Below the pieces are notes generated by a model. It had not been told where the DNA came from. It did not search any database and saw nothing but the letters and a program-made list of their open reading frames with translations. Positions 11,975 through 20,637 of a stretch of 50,067 nt of DNA are shown piece after piece; within the stretch, counting starts at the first letter, position 1; the number at the start of each line of letters is the position of its first letter. The DNA comes from Paracoccaceae bacterium (GTDB lineage: Bacteria > Pseudomonadota > Alphaproteobacteria > Rhodobacterales > Rhodobacteraceae): assembly GCA_024636555.1 (NCBI GenBank), contig JAGXGW010000066.1, positions 1-50,067 on the forward strand, written 5' to 3'. A program made the translations under genes and the position numbers.

Positions 11975-12331
11975 ATGGGTGCTGTTCTCCATGTCTGCAT
12001 GACCTGCCGCGCGGGCCAGCCGGTGCTTGAGGGCGAGGTTTGCCCCGGTGCGCGGCTGTTCGAGGCGCTGTCGACTGCGCCCGCGCCCGACGGTGTGACC
12101 ATTCGTCCTGTCGAATGCCTGTCCGCCTGCGATCATGGGTGCAGCATCGCGCTGACCAAGCCCGGCGCGTGGTCATATGTCTACGGTCGCATGACCTCTG
12201 ATGATACCGATGAAATCCTGCGCGGCGCGGGCCTTTATGCACAGACCAAGGACGGTATCGTGCCGTGGCGCGAACGCCCCGTGATCTTCCGCAAGCAGAG
12301 CCTTGCGCGCCTTCCCAAAATGGAGCTTTGA
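11975..12331 (+). CDS. DUF1636 family Cys-rich protein of the cob operon
   Basis: The 118-residue protein has the DUF1636 pattern, a thioredoxin-like 2Fe-2S ferredoxin-type fold. CMTCRAG occurs near the N-terminus, a further Cys follows (EVCPGARLF), and VECLSACDHGCS comes in the middle. These Cys residues could hold an iron-sulfur cluster or a metal. The ATG at 11975 follows AGAGGTG at good spacing; an upstream extension would run into the riboswitch. It is the first gene after riboswitch 1 and abuts cobW. DUF1636 genes often sit beside cobW in alphaproteobacterial cob operons, but the biochemical role is not established. An electron-transfer or cobalt-handling role is inference. Confidence 0.85.
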   Translation: MGAVLHVCMTCRAGQPVLEGEVCPGARLFEALSTAPAPDGVTIRPVECLSACDHGCSIALTKPGAWSYVYGRMTSDDTDEILRGAGLYAQTKDGIVPWRERPVIFRKQSLARLPKMEL

Positions 12332-12332
12332 C

Positions 12333-13367
12333 ATGTCCGATCTGACCAAAATCCCCGTCACCGTGATTACCGGCTTTCTGGGATCGGGCAAGACCACGCT
12401 GATCCGGCATCTGATGCAGAACCCACAGGGCAAGCGTCTGGCCATTCTGGTCAACGAATTCGGCACCGTCGGCGTGGACGGCGATATCCTGAAAGCCTGC
12501 GCGGATGAGAATTGCCCCGAGGAGAATATCGTGGAACTGGCCAATGGCTGCATCTGCTGCACCGTGGCCGATGATTTCATCCCCACGATCGAGGCGCTTC
12601 TGGCGATGCCGCAGCGGCCGGACCATATCATCATCGAAACCTCCGGTCTGGCATTGCCCAAACCACTGTTGAAAGCGTTCGACTGGCCCGCGATCCGCTC
12701 CAAGATCACCGTGGACGGCGTGATCGCGCTCGCCGATGCCGAGGCGGTGGCGGCCGGGCGTTTCGCGCCCGATGTGGCGGCGGTGGATGCACAGCGTCTG
12801 GCGGACGACTCACTAAATCACGAGACACCGCTGTCCGAGGTGTTCGAGGACCAGATCGCCTGCGCCGATGTGGTGCTGCTGTCCAAGGCCGATCTCGCGG
12901 GTGAGGCGGGTCTTGCCGCCGCGCGCAAGGTGATCGAGGCGGAAACGCCGCGCAAGCTGCCGATCATCGCCATGACCGACGGCATCATTGATCCGCGCGT
13001 GATCATCGGCCTGAACGCGGCGGCCGAGGATGATCTGGATGCCCGCCCCAGCCATCACGATGGTCATGACGACCACGAGCACGAGGATTTCGACTCCATC
13101 GTCGTGGCGCTGGACGAGGTCGCGGATATCGATGATCTGGTCGCCCGCGTACAGCGTTTGTCGCGCGAGCAGGATATCCTGCGGGTAAAGGGCTATATCG
13201 CCGTGACGGGCAAGCCGATGCGTCTGCTGTTGCAAGCCGTGGGGGAACGTGTGCGCCACCAGTTCGACCGTCCATGGGGGCAGACCCCGCGTCAGTCGCG
13301 TCTTGTTGTCATCGCGGAGCATGACAATATCGACGCTGCCGCGATCCACCGCGTTTTGCAGGGCTAA
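12333..13367 (+). CDS. cobW: Cobalamin biosynthesis metallochaperone GTPase CobW
   Basis: The 344-residue G3E-family GTPase is thought to deliver cobalt for corrin insertion. Visible features are Walker A GFLGSGKT at residues 14-21, the metal-binding CxCC motif at C73, C75 and C76 (NGCICC), the ETSGLALPKPL segment and the guanine-specificity SKAD. A His/Asp-rich loop (SHHDGHDDHEHED) near residues 235-250 separates it from the C-terminal CobW domain and probably binds metal. The ATG at 12333 lies immediately after the DUF1636 stop. cobN, the large subunit of the cobalt chelatase, starts 9 bases downstream, matching a chaperone-to-chelatase handover. Confidence 0.95.
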   Translation: MSDLTKIPVTVITGFLGSGKTTLIRHLMQNPQGKRLAILVNEFGTVGVDGDILKACADENCPEENIVELANGCICCTVADDFIPTIEALLAMPQRPDHIIIETSGLALPKPLLKAFDWPAIRSKITVDGVIALADAEAVAAGRFAPDVAAVDAQRLADDSLNHETPLSEVFEDQIACADVVLLSKADLAGEAGLAAARKVIEAETPRKLPIIAMTDGIIDPRVIIGLNAAAEDDLDARPSHHDGHDDHEHEDFDSIVVALDEVADIDDLVARVQRLSREQDILRVKGYIAVTGKPMRLLLQAVGERVRHQFDRPWGQTPRQSRLVVIAEHDNIDAAAIHRVLQG

Positions 13368-13376
13368 GGGCACATC

Positions 13377-16300
13377 ATGCACGTCGTCTTCCGCGAATCC
13401 CATGGTCTGGAAGAGGCTGAAACCCCGTTCGATCCGGGGCAGGACCCTGCCGATCTGGTGGTGCTGTCCTTCTCGGACAGTGATCTGGGGGCATTTGCGG
13501 CGGGCTGGCACCGTGCGGCGGGTGCTTTGCCAGCGCTTAGGTTGCAGAATATCGTCGCGCTGAAACATCCCGTCTCGGTTGATACCTATATCGAGAATAC
13601 GTTGTCGGGCGCCAAGGCGATCCTGATCCGCCTGATCGGGGGAGAGGCGTATTGGCCCTACGGTCTGGCCTCCATTCAGGATCTGGCGCGGCGCAAAGGG
13701 ATCGCTTTGGCGGTGTTGCCAGCGGACGGGCGGCCCGATCCGGCGCTAGATGCCTTGTCGACGCTGCCCGTGTCCACCCTGCGGCGCCTGACCGAGTTGT
13801 GCGAGGCTGGCGGCGCTGTGGCGGCGCAGGCGGCTTTGGCGCAGTTGTGCATTGCCGCGGGGCTTTATGCGGGGCCGGTGCCGGGTAACAAGCGTGTGCC
13901 GGATATGGGGTTCTACGATCCCGACCAAGGTGTGATCGCGGCCCCTCCCGCTGATGGGCCATTCGTGCTGGTGAGCTTTTACCGCTCGTATCTGACAGCG
14001 GCGGATACTTCGCCGGTGGATGCGCTGATTCATGGCTTGCGCGACGCAGGGTTCGCGGCTTGCGGGGTGTTTGCGCCCTCGCTCAAGGCGGCAGGCTTTG
14101 CCGACTGGATCAAACCCTGGCTGGCGCAGGTGCCGCCCGTGGCGATTGTGAATGCGACCGCCTTTTCGGCACGGGCAGAGGACGGAACAACGCCGTTTGA
14201 CACGGCGGATTGCCCGGTGTTTCAGGTGGCTTTGTCCACCGCACGCCGCAAGGACTGGGCCGTGTCGGACCGTGGCCTGTCGCCTGCGGATCTTGCGATG
14301 CATGTGGTCCTGCCGGAAGTGGACGGGCGCATGTTCGCGGGGCTGGTGTCGTTCAAGACGCCGGGCAAGCGCGATCCCGACCTGCAATTCTCGCGTTTCG
14401 CGCATCGTGCGGATGCGGCCCGCGTGGCTGCGGTCGTTGGCAAGGTGAAGGCGTGGCACGATCTGGCGGCCGCGGCGGCGGGGCAGCGGCGGCTGGCGCT
14501 GGTGCTTTCGACCTATCCGGGGCGCGCGCATCAACTGGCCCATGCGGTGGGCATGGACGCGCTTGAATCGACCGAGGCTTTGCTGGGTGATCTGGCGGCT
14601 GCGGGCTATGACGTGGCGGCGGGCAAGGGGCTGGGCACTGCGCTGATGGACGCGCGTCTGGACTGGCCTTTGGCCGATTATCTGGCCGCGTTGGAAGACC
14701 TGCCGCAGGGGTTACGTGATGATCTGCATGCGGCTTGGGGCGCGCCAGAGGATGATCCGGCTTGTGAGAGTGGCGTGTTCCGCTTTGCCGCGCTGCGCCG
14801 AGGCCGCGCGCTGATCGCGCTGCAGCCCGAGCGCGGCGATGTCGTCACGCGGGACGGTGATTACCACGATCTGGCGCGGGTGCCGCGCCACTCCTATGTC
14901 GCGTTTTATCTTTGGCTCAGGTCGCAAGCCCCCCATGCGCTGATCCATATGGGCGCGCATGGCACGCTGGAATGGCTGCCGGGCAAATCGGTGGCTTTGT
15001 CCGAGGATTGCTGGCCCGAGGCGCTGATCGGCACGTTGCCGGTGATTTACCCGTTTATCGTCAACGACCCCGGCGAGGCGGCGCAGGCCAAGCGGCGCAT
15101 CGGCGCGCTGACATTGGGCCATCTGCCGCCCCCCTTGGCGCAGGCCGAGATTCCGGCGGGGATGCAGCGGCTGGAGCGGCTGCTGGACGAGTTTTCCACC
15201 GCCGACGGGCTTGATCCGGCGCGCCGCGACCGCCTGATCGGGGATATTCTGGGCGAGGCGCGGGCCTCCGGCGTAGAGGAAGATCTTGGCCTGCACGCGG
15301 GCGCAAGCCCCGCAGAGGCGCTGACGCGGCTGGACCGTTTCGTCTGCGACATCAAGGAAAGCCAGTATGGCGAGGGGCTGCATATTCTGGGGCGCGGCGC
15401 CTGCGGCGATGCGGAACGTGACGGGCTGATCCGTGCACTCTCGGGCAAGCGCGTGGCGGCGGGGCCGTCCGGCTCGCCTGCACGGGGGCGCTCTGACGTG
15501 CTGCCGACGGGGCGCAATCTCTATGCCGTCGATCCGCGTGCGGTTCCGTCACGTGCGGCCCATGCGCAGGGCGTGAAGCTGGCGGAAGAAGTGTTGCGCA
15601 AGCATCTGCAGGATCATGGTGACTGGCCGCGCGGCTTGGTGATTGATCTGTGGGGCAGTGCCACGATGCGCACGGCGGGCGAGGAATTCGCGATGGCGCT
15701 GCATCTGGCGGGGCTGGCGCCTGTCTGGGACGCAGGCTCGGCGCGGGTGTCGGGGGTCGAGGTGGTGCCGCTGGCGCTGCTCGACCGGCCGCGCATCGAC
15801 GTGACCTTGCGCGTCTCGGGCCTCTTCCGCGATGTGTTCCCGGGGCTGGCGACGTTGTTCGAGACGGGGGCGGCGGCCTTGGCCGAACGCGACGAGGCGG
15901 ATGATTTCAACCCCTACCGCGCCAAAGCGGCCCGCGTTTTCGGCCCCAAACCAGGCCAATACGGGCTTGGCATGGGGGCCGCGATGGATGATTTTACCGA
16001 CGAGGCCCGTTCAGCGGCGGGCGAGGCTTGGCTTGCCGCCTCAAGCTGGGCGATCGGCGCAGACGGGCAATCGCGCGACGATCGCGCGGGGCTTGAGGCA
16101 CGGTTGCACAGGGCGGACAGTTTCGTGCATGCGCAGGATCTGCCCGAAAGCGATCTGCTGCTGGCGGGCGATTATGCGGCGCATGAGGCGGGATTTGCCG
16201 CCGCCATGGCGCGGATCGGGGCAGCAAAGCCTGCGCTCTATCATCTGGACGCCACCCAGCCCGACCGCCCCCGCGCGCGTGGGCTGACCGAGGAGATCGC

Positions 16301-16619
16301 GCGGGTCGTGCGAGCGCGGGCGAGTAATCCGGCTTGGGCGGACGGGATGATGGCGCATGGTTTCCGCGGTGCCGCCGAGATCACCGCCACGCTGGAGAAC
16401 ATGGCCGCTTTCGCGCATCTGGCCCGCGTGGTGCCGCCGCATCTGTTTGACGCCTATCATGAGGCCACCCTTGGCCGCGCCGATCTGGTGGAGTTCATGG
16501 AGCGCGAGAACCCTGCCGCGCTGGCCGCGTTGCGCGATATGTTCCAGCGCCTGCGCGACGCAGGGCTCTGGGTGACGCGGCGCAATTCCATTGCCGCGAC
16601 GCTGGAGGCAGGCGTATGA
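13377..16619 (+). CDS. cobN: Aerobic cobaltochelatase large subunit CobN
   Basis: The 1080-residue CobN inserts Co(II) into hydrogenobyrinic acid a,c-diamide together with CobS and CobT, which are not in this window. The family core is seen as HMGAHGTLEWLPGKSVALSEDCWPE in the middle of the protein, followed by LYPFIVNDPGE-like (IYPFIVNDPGEAAQAKRR) and a late RVSGLFRDVFPG segment. It is somewhat shorter than the founding Pseudomonas denitrificans protein (about 1275 residues), as is common in Rhodobacteraceae. The stop overlaps the cobG start (ATGA), so the two are translationally coupled. Confidence 0.96.
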   Translation: MHVVFRESHGLEEAETPFDPGQDPADLVVLSFSDSDLGAFAAGWHRAAGALPALRLQNIVALKHPVSVDTYIENTLSGAKAILIRLIGGEAYWPYGLASIQDLARRKGIALAVLPADGRPDPALDALSTLPVSTLRRLTELCEAGGAVAAQAALAQLCIAAGLYAGPVPGNKRVPDMGFYDPDQGVIAAPPADGPFVLVSFYRSYLTAADTSPVDALIHGLRDAGFAACGVFAPSLKAAGFADWIKPWLAQVPPVAIVNATAFSARAEDGTTPFDTADCPVFQVALSTARRKDWAVSDRGLSPADLAMHVVLPEVDGRMFAGLVSFKTPGKRDPDLQFSRFAHRADAARVAAVVGKVKAWHDLAAAAAGQRRLALVLSTYPGRAHQLAHAVGMDALESTEALLGDLAAAGYDVAAGKGLGTALMDARLDWPLADYLAALEDLPQGLRDDLHAAWGAPEDDPACESGVFRFAALRRGRALIALQPERGDVVTRDGDYHDLARVPRHSYVAFYLWLRSQAPHALIHMGAHGTLEWLPGKSVALSEDCWPEALIGTLPVIYPFIVNDPGEAAQAKRRIGALTLGHLPPPLAQAEIPAGMQRLERLLDEFSTADGLDPARRDRLIGDILGEARASGVEEDLGLHAGASPAEALTRLDRFVCDIKESQYGEGLHILGRGACGDAERDGLIRALSGKRVAAGPSGSPARGRSDVLPTGRNLYAVDPRAVPSRAAHAQGVKLAEEVLRKHLQDHGDWPRGLVIDLWGSATMRTAGEEFAMALHLAGLAPVWDAGSARVSGVEVVPLALLDRPRIDVTLRVSGLFRDVFPGLATLFETGAAALAERDEADDFNPYRAKAARVFGPKPGQYGLGMGAAMDDFTDEARSAAGEAWLAASSWAIGADGQSRDDRAGLEARLHRADSFVHAQDLPESDLLLAGDYAAHEAGFAAAMARIGAAKPALYHLDATQPDRPRARGLTEEIARVVRARASNPAWADGMMAHGFRGAAEITATLENMAAFAHLARVVPPHLFDAYHEATLGRADLVEFMERENPAALAALRDMFQRLRDAGLWVTRRNSIAATLEAGV

Positions 16620-17761
16620 GCGCCGCGCCGGATTTTGCCGTGATGGGCTGGTGCCCCGGTGCGTTGCGCCCGATGATGTCGGGCGACGGTCTGGTGGTGC
16701 GGGTGCGCCCGCTTGGCGGGCAGTTGACTCAGGCGCAGGCGATGGGGATCGCCATGGCGTCGCAGGCGCATGGCAACGGGTTGATTGATCTGTCCGCGCG
16801 CGGCAATGTGCAGTTGCGCGGCGTGACCGAGCCGACGCACCCCCCCTTGATTGATGATCTGCGCAGGCTTGGCCTGATCGACGATGACGCGCAGGCCGAG
16901 GCGCGCCGCAATGTGCTGGTCACGCCCTTTGCGGATGCCGCGACTGATGATCTGGCGATAAAGCTGGGTGCCGCTCTCACCGATGCGCCCAACCTGCCTG
17001 GCAAGTTCGGCTTTGCCGTGGATAGCGGACCTGCGCCGGTCATGCAGGACATAGCCGCCGATATAAGGCTGGAGCGGGCGGCGGATGGCGGGCTGATCCT
17101 GCGCTGCGACGGGGCCGATTTGGGCGCGCGTGTCAGCGAGGCCGAGGCGCCTGCACAGGCCGTGGCTTTGGCGCAATGGTTCGTGGATGCGGGCGGCGTG
17201 ACAGACGGGCGGGGGCGCATGGCCGCATTGATCCGGCGCAGCGTGATGCCGGTTGGTGCGCTTGTGGGAACAGTACCGCCCGCCAAAGCTGTCGCCGCGC
17301 CCGGTCCGGGGCTGGTGCCGCAAGGGGCGCTGGTGGGTTTTGCCTTCGGACAGATGCAGGCCACAACATTTGCCGCTTTGGCGGCCTTGGGCGATCTGCG
17401 CGTGACGCCGTGGCGGATGCTTCTGATCGAACAGGCGCGGAAGATGCCCGACCTGCCGGACCTGATCGTAACGCCGGATGATCCGCTGCGCCGCGTCGTG
17501 GCCTGCACCGGAAAGCCGGGCTGCCTGCAAGCGCACCGCGCGGTGCGCACGCTGGCCCGCAGCCTTGCGCCGCAGGTCCCGCAGGGCTGCTTGCTGCATG
17601 TCTCGGGCTGCGCCAAGGGCTGCGCCAATCCGGGGCGCGCCGATGCGACACTTGTGGCCACCCCGCAGGGCTTGGATCTGGTTCTGGGGGGTTGCGCGCA
17701 GGATGCACCTGAGGTCAAAGGCCTCAGCGAAACCGCCATCCTTGCAAGAGGTCCGTTCTGA
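16616..17761 (+). CDS. cobG: Precorrin-3B synthase
   Basis: The 381-residue CobG is a nitrite/sulfite-reductase-like monooxygenase that converts precorrin-3A to precorrin-3B with O2, preparing ring contraction. The 4Fe-4S/sirohaem-type Cys pattern is present as CTGKPGC near residues 297-303 and SGCAKGC near 336-342, with the family N-terminus GWCPGALRPMMSGDGLVVRVR. The need for oxygen marks this as the aerobic pathway. It overlaps cobN by 4 bases and ends at the cobH start. Confidence 0.95.
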   Translation: MSAAPDFAVMGWCPGALRPMMSGDGLVVRVRPLGGQLTQAQAMGIAMASQAHGNGLIDLSARGNVQLRGVTEPTHPPLIDDLRRLGLIDDDAQAEARRNVLVTPFADAATDDLAIKLGAALTDAPNLPGKFGFAVDSGPAPVMQDIAADIRLERAADGGLILRCDGADLGARVSEAEAPAQAVALAQWFVDAGGVTDGRGRMAALIRRSVMPVGALVGTVPPAKAVAAPGPGLVPQGALVGFAFGQMQATTFAALAALGDLRVTPWRMLLIEQARKMPDLPDLIVTPDDPLRRVVACTGKPGCLQAHRAVRTLARSLAPQVPQGCLLHVSGCAKGCANPGRADATLVATPQGLDLVLGGCAQDAPEVKGLSETAILARGPF

Positions 17762-18390
17762 TGCCGCATGTCTATGAAACCGACGGGGCCGCCATCTATC
17801 TGCAATCCTTCGCGACGATCCGCGCCGAGGCCGATTTGGCGCGTTTCACACCGGAGGAGGAGATCGTGACCGTCCGCATGATCCATGCGGCGGGGATGGT
17901 CGGGCTGGAACAGTTCGTGCAGTTCACCCCCGGCATGGCCATCGCGGCGCGCGGGGCACTGGAGGCGGGCGCGCCGATCCTGTGTGACGCGCATATGGTC
18001 AGCGAGGGGATTACCCGCACGCGGCTACCCGCTGCCAATCAGGTCATTTGCACCCTGCGTGACCCGATGGTGCCCGGGCTGGCGGCAGAGATGGGCACAA
18101 CCCGCTCGGCGGCGGCGCTGGAGCTGTGGCGGCCCTATCTGGACGGCGCGGTTGTGGCGATTGGCAATGCGCCGACTGCTTTGTTCCATCTGCTCAACAT
18201 GCTGGAAGACCCCGCATGTCCGCGCCCTGCGGCGATCATCGGCTGTCCGGTGGGTTTCATCGGGGCGGCGGAATCCAAGGCGGCGTTGATGGCGGCCCCG
18301 CCTGTGCCGTCGGTCATCGTGGCCGGACGGCTGGGCGGCTCGGCGATTACGGTCGCGGCGGTCAACGCGCTGGCCAGTCGCAAGGAATGA
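17761..18390 (+). CDS. cobH: Precorrin-8X methylmutase
   Basis: The 209-residue CobH/CbiC shifts a methyl group from C-11 to C-12 of precorrin-8X to give hydrogenobyrinic acid. The catalytic His is H42 in the RMIHAAGM motif, and the DAHMVSEGI and GCPVGFIGAAESK segments are characteristic. The length matches the family. Its ATG shares a base with the cobG stop, and its stop TGA overlaps an ATG, tying it to cobI translation. Confidence 0.97.
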   Translation: MPHVYETDGAAIYLQSFATIRAEADLARFTPEEEIVTVRMIHAAGMVGLEQFVQFTPGMAIAARGALEAGAPILCDAHMVSEGITRTRLPAANQVICTLRDPMVPGLAAEMGTTRSAAALELWRPYLDGAVVAIGNAPTALFHLLNMLEDPACPRPAAIIGCPVGFIGAAESKAALMAAPPVPSVIVAGRLGGSAITVAAVNALASRKE

Positions 18391-18392
18391 CC

Positions 18393-19160
18393 ATGCAGCC
18401 GACAACGGGCGCAACGATCACGGGGCGCATCATCTGTGCGGGGCTGGGGCCCGGCGATCCCGACCTGATGTCGGTGCGCGCCGACCGCGTGATCCGTGCC
18501 GCGCGGCATGTTGCGTTTTTCCGCAAGGCAGGGCGCCCCGGTCAGGCGCGCCGCATCGTTGAGGGGATGCTGGCGGCAGGGGCCACGGAATATCCGATGG
18601 AATATCCCGTCACGACCGAGCTGCCCTTCGACAGCCCCGAATATATCCGTCTGCTGGCGGAGTTCTACGACGACTGGGCCGCGCGGTTGCAGGCGCTGGT
18701 GCAGGCTGGTGCCGATGTCGTGGTGCTTTGCGAGGGTGATCCGTTCTTTTACGGCTCGTTCATGCATCTTTACACGCGGCTGAAGGACCATGTCCCGATT
18801 GACGTGATCCCCGCCATCCCCGGCATGGTGGGCTGCTGGAACGCGACAGGCCAGCCGATCACATGGGGCGATGATGTTCTCACCGTGCTGATGGGCACGC
18901 TGCCCGAGGGCGATCTGGTCCGCCATATGAAAGCCGCCGATGCGCTGGCGATCATGAAAACGGGCCGAAACTTGCCGCGCGTGCGCCGTGCGCTGGCCGA
19001 GGCCGGACGGCTTCAGGATGCATGGCTGATCGAGCGCGGCACCATGCCCGGCCAGCGGATCGTGCGTCTGGCCGAGGTGGACGCGGCGGATTGTCCGTAT
19101 TTCGCCATCGTGCTGGTGCACGGGCAGGGCCGCCGCCCTGAAATGGGTGGCCCCGAATGA
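18393..19160 (+). CDS. cobI: Precorrin-2 C20-methyltransferase
   Basis: The 255-residue CobI methylates precorrin-2 at C-20 using S-adenosylmethionine, making precorrin-3A. It has the SAM-binding GLGPGDPDL loop at the N-terminus, the LCEGDPFFYGSF motif and the IPGMVGCWNA segment of class III tetrapyrrole methyltransferases. I prefer the ATG at 18393 because AAGGA (18382-18386) lies about 6 bases before it. The ATG at 18387 would overlap the cobH stop but has its ribosome site directly abutting. The 3' end overlaps cobJ by 4 bases. Confidence 0.95.
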   Translation: MQPTTGATITGRIICAGLGPGDPDLMSVRADRVIRAARHVAFFRKAGRPGQARRIVEGMLAAGATEYPMEYPVTTELPFDSPEYIRLLAEFYDDWAARLQALVQAGADVVVLCEGDPFFYGSFMHLYTRLKDHVPIDVIPAIPGMVGCWNATGQPITWGDDVLTVLMGTLPEGDLVRHMKAADALAIMKTGRNLPRVRRALAEAGRLQDAWLIERGTMPGQRIVRLAEVDAADCPYFAIVLVHGQGRRPEMGGPE

Positions 19161-19906
19161 CAGGCTGGGTGACGGTGGCAGGGCTTGGGCCGGGGGCGGA
19201 GGCGCTGGTCACACCCGAGGTGACAGCGGCGCTGGCCGAGGCCACGGATGTGGTGGGCTATATCCCTTATGTGGCGCGCATCGCGCCGCGCGCGGGGCTG
19301 AGTTTGCATCCCTCCGACAACCGTGTGGAGCTTGACCGCGCGGAACTGGCGCTCAGGCTGGCGGGGCAGGGGCGGCGCGTGGTCATCGTCTCCTCCGGTG
19401 ATCCCGGTGTCTTCGCCATGGCCTCCGCCCTGTTCGAGGGGCTTGAGGCGCGGCCTGAATACCATGCCACCGATATCCGCATCCTGCCCGGAATTACCGC
19501 GATGCTGGCCGCAGCCGCGCGGGCGGGCGCACCCTTGGGCCATGATTTCTGCGCCATCAACCTGAGCGACAACCTCAAGCCGTTTTCGGAAGTCGAGCGC
19601 CGCTTGCGCCATGCGGCAAGGGGCGGCTTTGCGATGGCCTTCTACAACCCGCGCTCCAAATCCCGCCCGCACCAGTTCACCCGCGTGCTGGAGATTCTGC
19701 GCGAGGAATGCGAACCGGCGCGGTTGATCCTGTTCGCCCGCGCTGTCAGCACGCCGGACGAGGCGTTGCAGACGGTGACGCTGGCCGAGGCGACGCCCGA
19801 GATGGCCGATATGCGGACGGTCGTGATCGTGGGTAACGAAGCCACCCGCCGTATTGGGCGCTGGCTTTATACGCCGCGCTCGGTGGTGGAAACGGTGCCG
19901 GAATGA
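19157..19906 (+). CDS. cobJ: Precorrin-3B C17-methyltransferase
   Basis: The 249-residue CobJ/CbiH methylates C-17 and drives ring contraction to precorrin-4. Visible motifs are VAGLGPG, VVGYIPYVARI, SSGDPGVFAMAS, LPGITAMLAAAARAGAPLGHDF and MAFYNPRSKSRPHQF, all highly typical of this enzyme. Its start overlaps the cobI stop. Its last 40 bases overlap the end of the oppositely oriented cobK, so the operon here runs through an antisense gene. Confidence 0.97.
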   Translation: MTGWVTVAGLGPGAEALVTPEVTAALAEATDVVGYIPYVARIAPRAGLSLHPSDNRVELDRAELALRLAGQGRRVVIVSSGDPGVFAMASALFEGLEARPEYHATDIRILPGITAMLAAAARAGAPLGHDFCAINLSDNLKPFSEVERRLRHAARGGFAMAFYNPRSKSRPHQFTRVLEILREECEPARLILFARAVSTPDEALQTVTLAEATPEMADMRTVVIVGNEATRRIGRWLYTPRSVVETVPE

Positions 19907-20637
19907 GCCAGCCACGCCATCACCTGCGCCACGCTGGCGGCGGTCTCGCGCGGCGGCAGGGCGGGCCGGTCGATCAGGATCACCGGCAGGCGCAGATGGC
20001 GCGCCGCCTCCAGCTTCGCCTCCGCGCCCGTGCCGCCTGCATTCTTGGCCACGATATGCGTGATGGCGTGATCCCGCAGCAGCGCCGTATCGCCCGCTAC
20101 GTCAAAGGGGCCACGCGCGATCACTGTACTGGTATGGGGCAAGGCGCTGATGCCCGCGCCGGGATCGACCAGACGCAACAGATAGTGATGCTGCGGCTTG
20201 GCGGCAAAAGCCGCAAGGTTCTGCTTGCCGATGGCAAGGAACACGCGAGACGGATCATCGGGCAGGGCGGCCACGGCCCCTTCGAGATCGGGCACATGGG
20301 TCCAGTCGTCGCCCGCCTGCGCCTGCCACGCGGGACGCTCCAGCGCGATCAGGGCGGTGCCGGTCTGCGCGCAGGCCGCAGCCGCGTTATGGCTCATCTG
20401 CGCGGCGAAGGGATGGGTCGCATCCACGATATGGGTGATGGCCTGATCGCGGATATAGCCGATCAGCCCGTCGACCCCGCCAAAGCCGCCGATCCGTGTG
20501 GGCAAAGGCTGCGCCACGGGGTTGTCGGTGCGACCGGCATAGGAGAACACCGCATCCGCATCCGCAGCAGCATCGGCCAAGGCGCGGGCAAGCTGGCTGG
20601 CCTCGGTCGTGCCGCCGAGCAGAAGGATGCGTGTCAT
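19867..20637 (-). CDS. cobK: Precorrin-6A reductase, encoded antisense within the cob operon
   Basis: The 256-residue CobK/CbiJ reduces precorrin-6A to precorrin-6B with NADPH. It starts MTRILLLGGTTEASQLARAL, then carries DATHPFAAQMSHNA, LERPAW and the late IVAKNAGGTGAEAKLEAA segment, all signatures of the family. It is the only cob gene of this block on the minus strand. Its 3' end overlaps cobJ by 40 bases. Its start codon (20635-20637) overlaps the cobL start (20636-20638) within a single CATG. Its ribosome site and any promoter must therefore lie inside cobL. An alternative start at 20661 would add eight residues and deepen the overlap. Confidence 0.95.
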   Translation of the reverse strand: MTRILLLGGTTEASQLARALADAAADADAVFSYAGRTDNPVAQPLPTRIGGFGGVDGLIGYIRDQAITHIVDATHPFAAQMSHNAAAACAQTGTALIALERPAWQAQAGDDWTHVPDLEGAVAALPDDPSRVFLAIGKQNLAAFAAKPQHHYLLRLVDPGAGISALPHTSTVIARGPFDVAGDTALLRDHAITHIVAKNAGGTGAEAKLEAARHLRLPVILIDRPALPPRETAASVAQVMAWLAHSGTVSTTERGV

